Origin: Castanea sativa
Lineage: Eukaryota > Streptophyta > Magnoliopsida > Fagales > Fagaceae
Direction of reading: 5' to 3'
NCBI RefSeq assembly: GCF_040712315.1
Contig: NC_134018.1
Coordinates: 1,364,001-1,428,000, forward strand
Length of the DNA: 64,000 bases
Shown here: positions 32,006 through 44,433 of the stretch, piece by piece
Position numbering within the stretch: the first letter of the stretch is position 1
Layout: every line of letters starts with the position of its first letter
Position numbers and translations under genes: made by a program
The notes under the pieces: model-generated
Told to the model about the DNA's origin: nothing
The model's database searches: none
What the model saw: the letters and a program-made list of their open reading frames with translations, nothing else

Positions 32006-33481
32006 CCTAAAAACATACATAAGTTTTCATAAAATTCAACTGCTCGTTTAAATTTTTTTTTTTTTTAATTTGGAAAAGGAAGGACATTTACAACATCAAT
32101 TATCACAATCATCCAAAACAAACAAAGAAATATATTTTTTTATTTAAAAAAAAAAAAATCAGTTCCCTAGAATGGAGGCCTGATTGCATACGTGTTTCTA
32201 GACATATATAAATAGTCAATTTGTAATGTTCTTGCCTCCTCATCCTGCCTGATATGCCAAGTTTAAACAATTAAATAATCTAGAAAGGAACAAAATATAC
32301 GTACGTATATATATATATAAAGAAAAGAAAAAAGAAGTTATACAAAGTTCGTAATAACTATTATAGCATTTTAGGGGGGGGGGGGGGAAAGAAGTGAATT
32401 TGCATGCTTGTCTGATTGCTTGTTTCGATCGATAGAGACAATACTATGACAGAAGCAAGCACTGTTAGTTTACAATCTCACACACATAATCAAATTTTTA
32501 GATCAGTAAAAAAAGGTCACTGTCTACCACTGAAACAGTGTGTTTCCGTGCCTGCTTGCTTCATAACTTGTTTTGATGGAGATGCATCAACAGCAAGGAA
32601 TGGCCAATTATGTTTATGTGTCATCTTAAAATCTTAAATTATATGATACATAGGTACAATCCTTAAGAAAACTACCATTCCTCTTAAATCTTAATCGAAG
32701 AAGACAAAAAGACCATACATGATGCAACATCTTCCAACAGACAAGTTATCTCATAAACTGGCTCCGATTCTCACTGCCCATAATCCCTTCAATTACTTAG
32801 CTTGTCTCCAAAAATAAAATATTTCTGCACCTAAGTTGGTCACTTCATGAATACAAAGAATATACTCTTCTGTGCAAGCCTCTCAAAGGCAAAAAATAAT
32901 CAGAAGATCTAATAATACATACAACTTTTTTTTAGTATTATTGAAATGGTCGACTGTGAATGATGGAAAAAATAGTAAACGACTTTAACAAATATGAAAA
33001 ATATTATGAAAAAAAAAAAAGTTGAGTTTGGAACACTACTGAAAATAATATATTCCCTCTAGCAGCGAAGTACAAACGCAATATTTAATTGTTGCTGTCC
33101 TACTTTACTATTGGCAGCGTCACCTATTTTATATTACTCCATTATGAATCAAAAGATTCATGTACTTGCATCAAAGAAAAGAAGATTAATGTACTAGCAA
33201 TATAAAATTAATGATTGAGTCCATTGGCTAATATACTATTTTATCAGGAATTTGTAAGATCATGAATACTGCAAGTTTCGATAATAGACAATTAACCAAA
33301 CATATTGACGTGACCATGTGACAATTTTTATTTATTTTTGTGGGTTACTGGATTCTTGTTCATTTGTCAGCATGACCATATGAATGTTGGAATTTTACAT
33401 ATTAACTAACGACCTACCTTAGTTTATTTATAACTTTTTGTGCAATCCCAACAGCTTGATGCTACAACTCTTTGGACATGT
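32006..33481. other. AT-rich intergenic DNA, no gene seen
   Basis: Contains a 14-base G run (32374-32387) and poly-A tracts. Short frames such as 32416-32637 show no family similarity. Confidence 0.4.
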
Positions 33482-34306
33482 TGTTACTAACATGTTCCAA
33501 TCTTTTTTTTAATGAATAAAAGTTCAAAACATTTTGATTTCTTGTTTCAATGATGTAAGGATAGACTTTCGGCTCAAATAATACTGGAGACAAAATTTTT
33601 TTTTTTTACAATTTGTTACGGTAACAAATTTAGATTAGAATAACATTTTTTTTTTTTTACATAATATTGATCACAACAGACTATGTTAATATGTGTGAAA
33701 AATGTCATATGTGACTCGATTTATTTGTTTCAACACCTAACATGGCCTTTAGTCTAAGCATGAAAGATAATATAAGGATAGAATATTTTGGATTGATATC
33801 TTCTAAAGTTTTAAGTGTAACTTCACTCTTAAATTTTCAAAATTCTATTAATTTAAAAATGAGTGAATTAGGTGTTTTCACCTCATCAAATAATGTATAT
33901 AGATTGATGATAGTAAGCTTATATATATAAATGTTGATGATTTGATAATATCAAACTCACTTATTTTAAAACGAACAAAGTTTCTCTCCAAATTAGTTTG
34001 GAGAAAAACCCAACAAATTCATCATATATATTTATATTGATTGTGAATTTTGAAAATCTAACCGTTAGATTACATGTTCATATTACTTCCTTAATGCTCA
34101 CAAAATTTCAAGAAAATCAAAGATCAATTACTATGTCATCAAATAAATTTTATAATTTTAAGCTTTCGCAATCTAAAGTTGTATATAAAAAATAAGTTAA
34201 TTGATCAAATAGTAAATAATATCTAATTTGAACGAAATTCGATATGCGTGTTAAGAACGTAAGGAATATGAAATTTAATAGTTAGATTTTCAAAATTCAC
34301 ACCTAA

Positions 34307-34367
<61 letters not shown>

Positions 34368-34810
34368 AGTTTGAAAATTTTCTAATTTAGAGAGAAATTT
34401 TGATCTTTTAAAATGAATAGATAGTTTTAGGTATTGCATGACTCATTTTTGAGTTACTATATAAAAAAAAAAAATTACTTTCAAAAAATCTTAAGCTGAT
34501 CAATATGAATGGCCAGCCATATGTATTGTTAATCCCAAAATAATCATGAGTCCTGCAGTATCTTTTACTATTGTATTCATGCCAAGTTTTCCATCGGATA
34601 ATGAACCTAGCCATGGCATGCCAAAAACCAATATTTGCCGCTTGGAGTTGTTCAGATTAAATTGTAAAAAAAAAAAAATTAACCGATACCTTAAGGGCAT
34701 TTATTAGTAAACCATTTTTAAAAAATTTTTATGGGGAAAAAATTAATATTTTGTTAGTTTTTTTTTTATTTTTTATACAAGATAGAAATTCTAATATAGC
34801 TTAATTTAAG
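33482..34810. repeat. Tandem duplication, unit 1
   Basis: Starts 'tgttactaacatgttccaat', as does unit 2 at 34811. The two run collinear through 'catggcctttagtctaagca', 'aatcatgagtcctgcagta' and 'gccgcttggagttgttcaga'. Unit 1 contains about 400 bp (33855-34300) missing from unit 2, and an (AT)n tract at 34311-34363. It ends inside a 3' SINE fragment (34765-34810, minus orientation). Confidence 0.85.
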
Positions 34811-35192
34811 TGTTACTAACATGTTCCAATCTTTTTTTAATGTAGAAAAGTTCTGAACATTTTGATTCCCTGTTTCAATGATGTAAGGATAGACTTTTGG
34901 CTCAAATAATACTGGAGACACAAATTTTTTAATAATTTTTTTTACAATTTGTTACTGTGACAAATTTTGATTAGAATAACATATTTTTTTTTACATAATA
35001 TTGATCACAATAGACTCTGTTAATATGTGTGAAAAATGTCATATGTGACTCGATTTATTTGTTTCAACACCTAACATGGCCTTTAGTCTAAGCATGAAAG
35101 ATAATATAAGGATAGAATATTTTGGATTGATATTTTCTAAAGTTTTAAGTGTAATTTCACTCTTAAATTTTCAAAATTCTATTAATTCATCA

Positions 35193-35195
<3 letters not shown>

Positions 35196-35274
<79 letters not shown>
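35196..35274. repeat. (AT)n(GT)n compound microsatellite
   Basis: About 55 bp of alternating AT followed by 12 GT repeats. A similar compound tract is at 36517-36611. Confidence 0.95.
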
Positions 35275-35689
35275 TTTGATGATTTGATAATATTAAACTC
35301 ACTTATTTTAAAATGAGTAGATAGTTTTAGGTACTGCATGACTCATTTTTGAGTTACTATTAAAAAAAAAATACTTCCAAAAAATCTTAAGCTGATGAAT
35401 ATGAATGGCCAGCTGTATGTATTGTTAATCACAAAATAATCATGAGTCCTGCAGTATCTTTTACCATTGTATTCATGCCAAGTTTTCCATAGGATAATGA
35501 ACCTAGCCATGGCCTGCCAAAAACCAATATCTGCCGCTTGGAGTTGTTCAGATTAAATTGTATAAAAAAAAATTAAAAAAAAAAGGAAATGTTAACCGAT
35601 ACCTTAAGAGTATTTGTTAGTGAATTATTTTTAAAAAGTTTTTATGGAGAAAAATAAAATTAATGTTTTGATAGTTTTTTTTTAATACA

Positions 35690-35835
35690 AAATAGAAATT
35701 CTAATTTAACATAATCTAAATGTATATGTGTGTGAAACTTTCTCTTGAAGACTTGAACTCCAAATTTTATCTCCCATAAGTACTTATACTTGTAAAATGG
35801 TCATCGCATCAAGAATGCGCGGCGATATGTTTTGA
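35690..35835 (-). mobile_element. tRNA-derived SINE, family 2, inverted copy
   Basis: On the minus strand it contains 'ggagttcaagtcttcaa' (B-box-like), 'caagtataagtacttatggg' and a 3' 'ttagaatttctattttgta', the same order as the complete copy at 37046-37237. Confidence 0.7.
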
Positions 35836-36514
35836 TGGCTTTTTCTATTTTCCATAAAAGTTGTATCAAAATTTTTCTAAAATAGTTTATTAACAATTAT
35901 TCTAAGGTACTCAAATCCAAAAGATAATGCTAAGGCAATTTGTTTTTTGCTCATATTTTTAACATTTTTTGATCTTGACTAACATCCCCGATCGACCAAT
36001 TGGCATGAGGGCAATTACTATTGGAGAGAAATTTTTATCGTTCTTCATTGTGCCATTGTGGTGGACCTTATTTATTGGTTAAAGGCTCATATTCTATTTT
36101 CATACCTTTGGTATGTCCATTTAAAATACTTTACATCACTCTCAGCTTCTTCTTTTGATGATTCTCGTCTCTTCGCATTCTTTTTCTTTTTTTCCTTTTT
36201 ATTCATTGGATCTTTTTGTAATGTTGGAAGAGGAGTTTGAACTATAAGTGTACTCAGCTTTTTAAAGGTGCACACCCCTTTCTCAAACATCATTGAAAAT
36301 GTGGAAAAAAAAAAAACATTATCAAAAGAATGTCGGCCATTATAGCGAATTTTTTAATGTCGTTACTTGCTATTGCTATTGCTATTGCTAATGAGTAATG
36401 TCCTAGTAGCATTTTGCTTACTACCATAAAATTAACAATTCGACAATAAATTAGGCCTAAATAAATGAAGCACTAAAGAAAAGAAGATACTACATATTTT
36501 GACTCTCAAAGAAG

Positions 36515-36594
<80 letters not shown>

Positions 36595-37029
36595 AGCGCG
36601 CGCACGTGTGTGGGAGAAATTTGTTTGACTTTATATAAAGATATAAAAAACAGGTGAATAAGAAAAGTAGAAACAAAAATTAACATCCGAATACCTAATC
36701 ATTCATCTCCACACTAAAAACGTAGTGACTAGTTGACATATCATTTTTGAAAATGGACCATATCTTTAGGTTTTTTACCATATAAACAATATGAGGTTCT
36801 ACCATGCGGTGCTCTCTTTAAAAAGATAATTGAAATAATCTTTAAAGCAAAGATAAAAAAAAAAAAAATAAAGACTTTTAGTTTCTTTGATTCAATGCTT
36901 TAAGATTTTTCTTATTAAACAATAATAATTCTTTGTAAGACTCTTTGTTTTCTTTGATTTAATGTTTCAAGCTAAATACTCCTTGCACTTCTACGCATTT
37001 ATATATACATGTCCACAAGCCTCATCTCA
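35836..37029. other. Intergenic DNA with compound microsatellite
   Basis: Microsatellite (TA)n(TG)n then a GC/GT alternating stretch at 36517-36611. A TTGCTA run sits at about 36366-36391. No gene recognised; a 60-codon frame at 36058-36240 has no similarity. Confidence 0.45.
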
Positions 37030-37045
37030 AATACATCCCAACCAA

Positions 37046-37237
37046 CCATCGCGCACCTTTAGTGCGGTGGTCACTCTACAAGTATAAGTGCTTATGGGGT
37101 GTAGGACAAGTATAAGTACTTGTGGGGTGTGGGGGGCAAGGACCGGGGTTCAAGTCTCCAGGAAGGAACTTCACACATATATACACTTAAATTAGGCTAG
37201 AGTAGAAATTCTATCTTGTATAAAAAAAAAAAAAATT
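37046..37237 (+). mobile_element. tRNA-derived SINE, family 2, complete with 16-bp TSD
   Basis: Flanked by AATACATCCCAACCAA at 37030-37045 and 37238-37253. Contains an A-box-like 'tttagtgcggtggtcac', a B-box-like 'ggggttcaagtctcc' and an A-rich 3' tail. A perfect 16-bp duplication plus internal Pol III promoter boxes identifies a SINE. Not a tRNA gene: it does not fold into a cloverleaf I can support. Confidence 0.88.
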
Positions 37238-37253
37238 AATACATCCCAACCAA

Positions 37254-38570
37254 GAATGATGTCATATATCTTCAATATTTCAATGACGCCTACCTAGCTC
37301 TAACTTTGTCGGCTCATTTAATCTTAACCCATATGAGTTGGCTATAACCAAGAAAGATGACCTACTTTTTTTATCGAGCGACGACGACGACTTACTGTTT
37401 TGATGTTGAGGTCAGATGTTGTGAATTGTGTAAAAGAGCTAGATGTGATTGGCTTCAGATGTTTAAGTGTTTGGTGTGAGAAAGTTATAGCTGTATTTTG
37501 TTTTAAAAATCATAATTTTTAGGTTTCTTTGTAGTTTTTTATTGTTTAGTGCAATATAGTAGCTTTCCCTTAACTAATCCTAAATTAACTCTAAGATTAC
37601 AATACTTGCTCAACAAATAAGATGAGGATTATATTGTTTGCTCTGCAAGCATATAGATACTGGTTATGTTATGAGTACCTTTTGGCCCATAATATCTTCT
37701 AACATCTATAATTTGTATAGAATTCCAGTTTTCTTTTTTGCACCCTGTAGAGTGCAAATGGAAGTGTCAGTGTCATGGGTAAAGAATATACCTAATAATA
37801 GGTAACTAACTTTTGAGCGTTCAAAGTCCAAAGATAAGACTTATACATCTCTTATTGAGAAAGAAATTATGGGAATAAATTCAGCAAAAAGAAGAAGAAG
37901 AAGAAGAGATTATAGGTAATAAACACAATCCACAAGTTTATAAAATAAAATAAAAGGCAATCCACAATAAAACGAAAGGCATATAAAGTATGAAAAAAGT
38001 ATCAATCAAATCATAATCAACCACTTGAAAACTTTGGCAACCAAACCTGTCTTATTCCCAATTTCTCAGTACGGAGATTTCAAAATCTATGTGCCTTGGA
38101 ATCTTACGCAGTGGGATTCAAATTTGCTTTCCAGCTTTGTGAATTTTTGCGGTGGGCTTTGCTTGAGGGAGAAGGTTGAAACATTGAAATTGACTAAATT
38201 CCGGTAAGGATTTAGGCCATGTAGCCAAACGTGAATTGCACCTCACACAAAAAAAAAAAACCACACCTATATGCCATCATACTTGGAACCCAATTGACCC
38301 ATATCCTCATGTGGGTCTGGTCATCCCTTGTCATTTATGTCAAGGTCCTACCTTAACTTAGAAATAACTCTATTTGTTACCTGTTTAGGTATTTTCTGGC
38401 TCGCTTGAAGTCCTAGCAAACTAAGCAAAGACCCATTATAATAAAAACTATATTAGAATGTATTTTATATCCTTTAACCATTTCTTGACATTTAAAGCTT
38501 ATTATTTTTGAACCATATATTATTCATTCTTGAACCATTTATTATCATAACTATGTAAGTGTACTATTTT
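37254..38570. other. Intergenic DNA, no gene seen
   Basis: Small GAC (37379-37390) and GAA (37891-37907) runs. A 60-codon frame at 38025-38207 has no recognisable similarity. Confidence 0.4.
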
Positions 38571-38577
38571 TTTGGGG

Positions 38578-38685
38578 TGGAGTTCGTGTGCAATGCCTCA
38601 ATGCATTGGACACGTTGAGATTCGAACACGTGTTTGGATCTCAACGTGTTCAATGCATTACTGCATTGGACACAAATCGTCTCCT
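38578..38685. repeat. Foldback hairpin with ~36-bp arms
   Basis: Left arm 38587-38622 and right arm 38638-38673 are inverted repeats with about five mismatches around a 15-nt loop containing CACGTG. GGAG/CTCC flanks extend the stem. The arms share 'caatgcattggacacg'. Size and pairing suit a foldback MITE or a miRNA-like precursor; no evidence of expression. Confidence 0.75.
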
Positions 38686-38824
38686 TTTTTTTTCTTTATT
38701 GTGGTTTGTCACATTTATCCCATTAACCTGTCTAAAAGATTTTTTTTGTAAAAAATGATGTCATTTTTGGATAGATAAATGACAAGATTCTAATTAATGT
38801 TGTCTGGTTTTGAGTTTGTAATGT

Positions 38825-39665
38825 TGGCAAACCATGACGAAAAGTAAGTTTCATTGATTTAAAATAGTGTACTTTCAAGTTCAAGACAAAAAACTCAAGT
38901 TCCGGATAATAATAATGAAAAAAAAAAAGAGCTACAATCTGTTTCGTTCGATTGATACTTGATCGATTGAAAGTCGTATATCAACAAAAAATCAACAAAC
39001 ATAAAAAGCCCATAGCTTGACCGTTTGAAGCCCAAATCGCAAGCCATTTTTTCCAGTATTTAAAAGACATTATAAGCTAACTCTAGAGAGGGTTTTCAGA
39101 GTTTTTTTAAGGAGATTAGAGTGCATCTTATGCCTCTTTTGTAGATCTAGGTTTTTGTGCCCAAAAACTCTCTAAAGTCTTCTACCGGTGTTATTCCCTA
39201 AAGAATCTCAAGATCCGGTGTTGTAGAAATTGCTACATGCAAGATCAACGTCTAAGGAGATCCAAAACCTTTGAGTGGAGTCTTAAAATCACAAGCAGGT
39301 GAGCTTGTGTTGGTGCAAAGTCCAAAGAGAGAAGGAGTCCGTAGATTCGGGGCTTGCACGTAGTCGTGTCAATAAGTTCTACATGTGATAGCAATAGGAT
39401 GTTAGTGATCTAAGTCTTATTGTAAACTTCAATTCTTTCTAGTGGATTTGATTTTTACTTTAAGGATAGTTAGGTTAAATCCTCCCTATGTTTTTTACCC
39501 GTTTGGTTTTCCTGGGTCATCATATCGTTGTGTTATTTACTTTTCTACTGCTTTGCATGATATGATTGTTTTGTTTTAACCTAGATCTGAATAATAAATC
39601 TAAGTTTTCACTTGATTAATTAATTAGGTTAAACAATCTAGTTTACAGGGATCTAAAACCTAACA
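38825..39665 (+). mobile_element. Copia-type solo LTR (TSD AATGT)
   Basis: The right end 'cagggatctaaaacctaaca' is typical of one class of plant Copia LTR, and is followed by AATGT (39666-39670). AATGT also precedes TGGCAAACC at 38820-38824, giving TG...CA ends. An alternative start is TGTCTGG at 38801, also preceded by AATGT (38796-38800). A 'tatttaaaa' TATA-like site lies near 39056. No internal coding region, so it is solo or truncated. Confidence 0.6.
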
Positions 39666-39741
39666 AATGTAGACAGAATAAGCATATTAACATTGTTGTA
39701 ATATTCAAGAGTGTACACTACTCATTTTTAATAGTCAATAG

Positions 39742-39941
39742 TCCGATGGGTTCCAATTAATTTAACTGGTAAAGTCTCTGATAGTTAAATAAGAGATTTG
39801 GAGTTCAATCCCCGCTTACACCAAAAACTAATTGGTGCCTAAGTCTGATGATAAAAAACTATTATCAGGAGCGGACGCCATAGGTTAAAACTTTCTATAA
39901 CAAAAAATAGTAAAAAAAAAAGAAAAAAAAAAGAAAGAAAG
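39742..39941 (+). mobile_element. tRNA-derived SINE, family 1, 8-bp TSD
   Basis: Flanked by GTCAATAG at 39734-39741 and 39942-39949. Contains A-box-like 'tttaactggtaaagtc', B-box-like 'gagttcaatccccgc', the conserved 'ggagcggacgccatagg' block and a 3' A-rich tail. A degenerate relative is at 51395-51535. Confidence 0.8.
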
Positions 39942-40189
39942 GTCAATAGACACATATAAAAATGACCAGAAACTTGTGTAAATGGGACTTTATAGGAAAA
40001 ATTGAAAATATAATAAAATTTATGGTTGTAATAGACTTTAAGGTGTAATGATGGTCCTTAATATTATATTTGCGAATTAAGAGATAGTATTATTGCAGAA
40101 GGCATATAGTTGTAGGGTGAGAAGGAATTCAATATAACTTTTTTTTTTTTTTTTTTGAGAGTCAATTCCACTATAACTTGTAGATGTAA

Positions 40190-40340
40190 TGGAAGTTTGT
40201 TAGTTTAAAATAGGGTTCACTCATTGTATTAGCTAGCTACGTTAATTATTGAATCACATAGTGATTCAATAATTATTAAAATAGGGTTCACTCATTGTAT
40301 TAGCTAGCTAGGCTAATTATTGAATCACATAGTGAAAGTA
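40190..40340. repeat. Short tandem duplication with palindrome
   Basis: 'aaaatagggttcactcattg' followed by 'tattagctagctacg' occurs at about 40208 and 40278. Between them, AATTATTGAATCAC...GTGATTCAATAATT forms a near-perfect palindrome (about 40244-40274). Confidence 0.75.
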
Positions 40341-41848
40341 AGCATGTTTAGTATAAACCCGACACGAAATCAGTTTCTTATGGAAGGATTAACGTTACAT
40401 TTTTTCAGGAAATGCATGACCAATCCTTTCTAAGACAAAATTATTAGCAAAACAAAAAGTGGAGCCCTTGCTTCTGTGCCACTGCCACCTTTTAAACATA
40501 CTTAAAATTAGGTCAATTAGTGGGGAGGAAACCAAGCACATTCTGATGAGTAAGCGTGTGACTCAGAGAGTGAGATAACTGTTGATGTAAGATAATGAAT
40601 TTCTATGTTCATATACATCAAAAATAATCTTGTAAACCACAAAAACAAGAAGCACCAAATCAATAAATAAAGCAAAAAAAAACACACATTTAATTGGTGA
40701 CAAAAGTTCAAATCTTAGGGAAAACGTCTATAAAGGAAAAACCTTTTTAAGTGTGACACACTTCAAATAAGGTAATGCATTATAAAAGGAGTTTACAATC
40801 TAGAACAAAATCTTTATTGCCTAAAAGCTCTACAACTTTAGTAGATGAACTCATTGTTGTTACTCATAGTCGTTTTGGAACGTTTCAATTGATCGTATGT
40901 GGACCCCTTTACAAACAATACTTATGTGATTATGAGAGAATAACCCGACCTATAATTTTTAATCAAGTAAAATTGACCAATAAGTGTGAGTTAATTAATA
41001 ACAAGTCTCCTATAAGATCCCATCGATGCTTGAAATATATTCCCTGGTTCAACTTATATATCATGTCTTGATTAATCAATTATACCAATCCTAATTGATC
41101 TAATTTTTGGATTTTCCAAAGAGCATTTAAGCTTTGAATAAATAAAAAAAAATAAAAAAAGAAAAAAAAAGAAAAAAAGCACTCAGACTTGCAAGACATC
41201 ATTGAAGGGGGAAAAATTCACAATCCCACAAATTAGTGACCCATCAAAAGTAAATGTGCTTTTGGCACCAAAAATTATAAAAAATAAATGTTAAAATGAA
41301 AAATTTTAATTAAATTAGAGTTTTTCTAATAGTAATTTCCGTCTATAATGACAGAAAGGAAAATATCATATTATATGTATTTCTTTTCTCACACAATAAC
41401 TTTGTTATTTAAAAAAAAAAAAATTTCAAATAAAGAAAGCTTAGTGACCATTTGGTTACCAAATTTTGGACCAAAAATCATCTTTGCAATTTCAAAACTT
41501 GATTTAATGCATTTGGTAAAAAATTTACAAATTGTACTTTTTGGATCCTGTTATCCTACATCATGTTTTTTTTTTTTTTATACCAAGTGGTGACTGATGA
41601 GCAAAGCAAAGAAAAAGGTTTATTCAAAAAGTGAACCAAACTATCACTTTAAAAAAGTTGAACCAACCTAGGCTAGCAGACAGCAGTGGTAGGCCTTAGA
41701 TTGTTTTCATAAACATTACCCTTAAACCAATCAAGCTTGATTGCCGCGAAAATTGTTTTTCCTTTTTTGTTTGTATATTGTGGGCCTGGTATATTATAGT
41801 AATAATGGTTTTTTATTTGACTATTTGTGCTGCTGTCTCCTTCTTCTG
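40341..41848. other. Intergenic DNA, no gene seen
   Basis: A 98-codon plus frame (40775-41071) is the longest but has no motif or similarity I recognise. Poly-A and poly-T runs are frequent. Not annotated as a gene. Confidence 0.4.
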
Positions 41849-43178
41849 TCTTCTTCTTCTTCTTCTTCTTCTTCTTCTTCTTCTCCTATTTTTTTTCCTC
41901 AAATTTTATCCATAAAAAGAGTAATAAAAATAGTATTTTTTAAAAAATAAATAAGTTTAAAATCTATGTGAATTTTAATTAACTCAATATATATATTTTT
42001 TAATCTTGAATGTGAAATTTACAATTTAGAATTAAATCTTGCTTTCAATAAAAACAAATTATTGATTTCTTGATCATGGTAAATAAAAATCATTAATAAT
42101 TAAAGAACAGACAAAAGTAGATTCAAGTAGTATATAATATGATAATATCTCAAAAACAAAAACCAAAAAGTCCTTAAAACCCCAATTAAAAGGAAAGCCT
42201 TCTTCTTCTTCTTTTTCTATTTTTTCCTCAAATTTTATCCATAAAAAGAGTAATCAAAATATTATTTTTTTTAAATAAATAAGTTTAAAATCTATGTGAG
42301 TTTTAATTAACTCAATATATATTTTCTAATCTTGAATGTGAAATTTACAATTTAGAATTAAATCTTGCTTTCAATAATAACAAATTATTGATTTCTTGAT
42401 CATGGTAAAAAAAAAAATTGTTCACAATTAAAGAACAGACAAAAGTAGATTCAAAGTAATCTATAATATGATAATATCTCAAAAACAAAAACCAAAAAGT
42501 CCTTAAAACCCCAATTAAAAGGAAAGCCTTCTTCTTCTTCTTCTTCTTCTTTTCCTATTTTTTCCTCAAATTTTATCCATAAAAAGAGTAATAAAAATAT
42601 TTTTAAAAAAAAGTTAAAATCTATGTGAGTTTTAATTAACTAAATATATATTTTTTAATCTTGAATGTGAAATTTACAATTTAGAATTAAATCTTGCTTT
42701 CAATAAAAACAAATTATTGATTTCTTGATCATGGTAAAAAAAAAATCATTAATAATTAAAGAACAGACAAAAGTAGATTCAAGTAGTATATAATATGATA
42801 ATATCTCAAAAACAAAAACAAAAACCAAAAAGTCCTTAAAATCCCAATTAAAAGGAAAGCCTTCTTCTTCTTCTTTTCCTATTTTTTCCTCAAATTTTAT
42901 CCATAAAAAGAGTAATAAAAATAGTATTTTTTTTAATAAATAAGTTTAAAATCGATGTGAATTTTAATTAACTCAATATATATTTTTTAATCTTGAATGT
43001 GAAATTTACAATTTAGAATTAAATCTTGCTTTCAATAAAAACAAATTATTGATTTCTTGATCATGGTAAAAAAACAGACAAAAGTATATTCAAATAGTAT
43101 ATAATATGAAAATATCTCAAAAACAAAAACAAAAACAAAAACCAAAAAGTCCTTAAAATCCCAATTAAAAGGAAAGCC
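41849..43178. repeat. Tandem array, four ~317-351-bp units
   Basis: Units start at the CTT/TTC runs at about 41849, 42200, 42529 and 42862, and end 'ccaattaaaaggaaagcc' at 43178. Each contains 'ttcctcaaattttatccata', 'tcttgaatgtgaaatttaca', 'ttgatttcttgatcatggta' and 'caaaaaccaaaaagtcctta'. Units differ in poly-A length and small deletions (the last lacks the 'cattaataattaaagaa' block). The first unit carries the longest CTT microsatellite (41849-41884). No coding content. Confidence 0.92.
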
Positions 43179-43179
43179 T

Positions 43180-43625
43180 TCTAGATGCATTCGCACGTGC
43201 CAATCCCTATCAGTATGACAAAGTCTAGCTGCCTTTCCCTTTCATGACGTATCAAAATATAGGAATATTTGAAATATCTATACCAGCACCAGCAGGGACT
43301 ACATTTAATCTTTTAGGACAGGGACAAAACCAAAGACAGCTTCTAGAAGGCCTCACACGTGCCAGACTAATCACAGCCACACAGTGTCTAAAAGGAAAAG
43401 CCCAATTTATTTTTGGCTTTTGCAAGTACAAATTAAGTATTTTTCAGAGAGGAAAACAGGGACAGCTTCTAGCCTTCTAGAATGCCTCACACGTGCCAAA
43501 CCACTCACAGCCCCACACACACACACCAGTGACTAGAAGGGAAAGACCCAATTTATTTCAGAGAGGAAAACAGCCACAGCTTCTAGAATGCCTCACACGT
43601 GCCAAACCAATCACAGCCCCAAAAA
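43180..43625 (+). repeat. Promoter-like tandem repeats with TTCTAGAA and CACGTG
   Basis: 'cacacgtgccaaacc' type blocks recur with G-boxes at 43194, 43356, 43490 and 43596, several preceded by 'cttctagaa' (TTCnnGAA). Units of about 105-135 bp also share 'cagccacac' and 'gacccaatttatt'. Related single copies are at 94 and 44504. No gene downstream within 6 kb. Confidence 0.75.
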
Positions 43626-44433
43626 GTGTCCAAAACACAAAATTTTAGTGCTACCATATAATATTTTCACAGCAAAACTTAGGTATTAAGTTCCTATTAC
43701 TTCCCATTTGACATCATTTTGTTTATCTATTATTATCAGTTTTTCACTTAAACTTTATTGTGAAATTAAAATGATTGTCCCAGTAGCTTTATTAAAAGAC
43801 AAAAGACCCATTTTGATTTGAGAAAGCTTATAATCACAACAAAACAAAAAAATTGTAAAAAATTTCCCACCATATTAATATTTAAGATTGTTAGTTATAA
43901 GTAAAAAAATAATATAAAAAATCACTTCAAATAAAATTTGATGGACAAAGTTTAGTTACAAAATAGATTGTAGTATAAGGCTACACAAAATTAGTTGTAA
44001 CTTACTTAATATCTTTTTATTAGATATGAATTTTGATAAATTCATCATTAAATTACTTCTTTTCTTATATCCCTCGTGCTTGTAAAATTTCTAGAAAATT
44101 AAAAATTAATAGCTATGTCATTAATAAATTGTTTAAATTGTAAAATTTTCTAGTTTAAAATTATGCATAAAATATAAGGCTATAGATCATATAGTAAATA
44201 ACATTCGATTGACACAAAAGTTTACATGTGTATTAAGAGAGTAAAGAGCATGTAACTTAATGGTTAGATTTTTAAAATATGTAGTAATATTTATATTATT
44301 GAGTAAAATTGTAGTCTTATATTGCAATTAATATTGTAACTAAACTTTGTCCAAAACTTATTAACATTAAATGTTGCTAAAAAATTTTGTTACGGGTTGC
44401 TATTTTAATTTTGGTGGTTACAAATTATATCTA
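43626..44433. other. AT-rich intergenic DNA, no gene seen
   Basis: No frame with similarity. Lies between the G-box repeats and the second copy of the window-start duplication. Confidence 0.4.

Larger units (their letters stand above)
34811..35835. repeat. Tandem duplication, unit 2, ending in a full SINE
   Basis: Directly abuts unit 1. The deletion relative to unit 1 is replaced by an (AT)n(GT)n tract (35196-35274). The unit continues into an inverted SINE copy (35690-35835) that is cut short in unit 1. Confidence 0.8.

Noticed and set aside
37046..37237. Possible tRNA gene from A- and B-box-like sequence
   Set aside because: No acceptor stem or anticodon arm; a 16-bp target duplication and A-rich tail show it is a SINE. 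The same applies to 39742-39941.
40775..41071. 98-codon frame
   Set aside because: No motif, no start context and AT-rich flanks; composition like surrounding non-coding DNA.
41849..43178. CRISPR-like or satellite array
   Set aside because: Units of over 300 bp without distinct spacers in a plant nuclear context; a local tandem duplication is sufficient.
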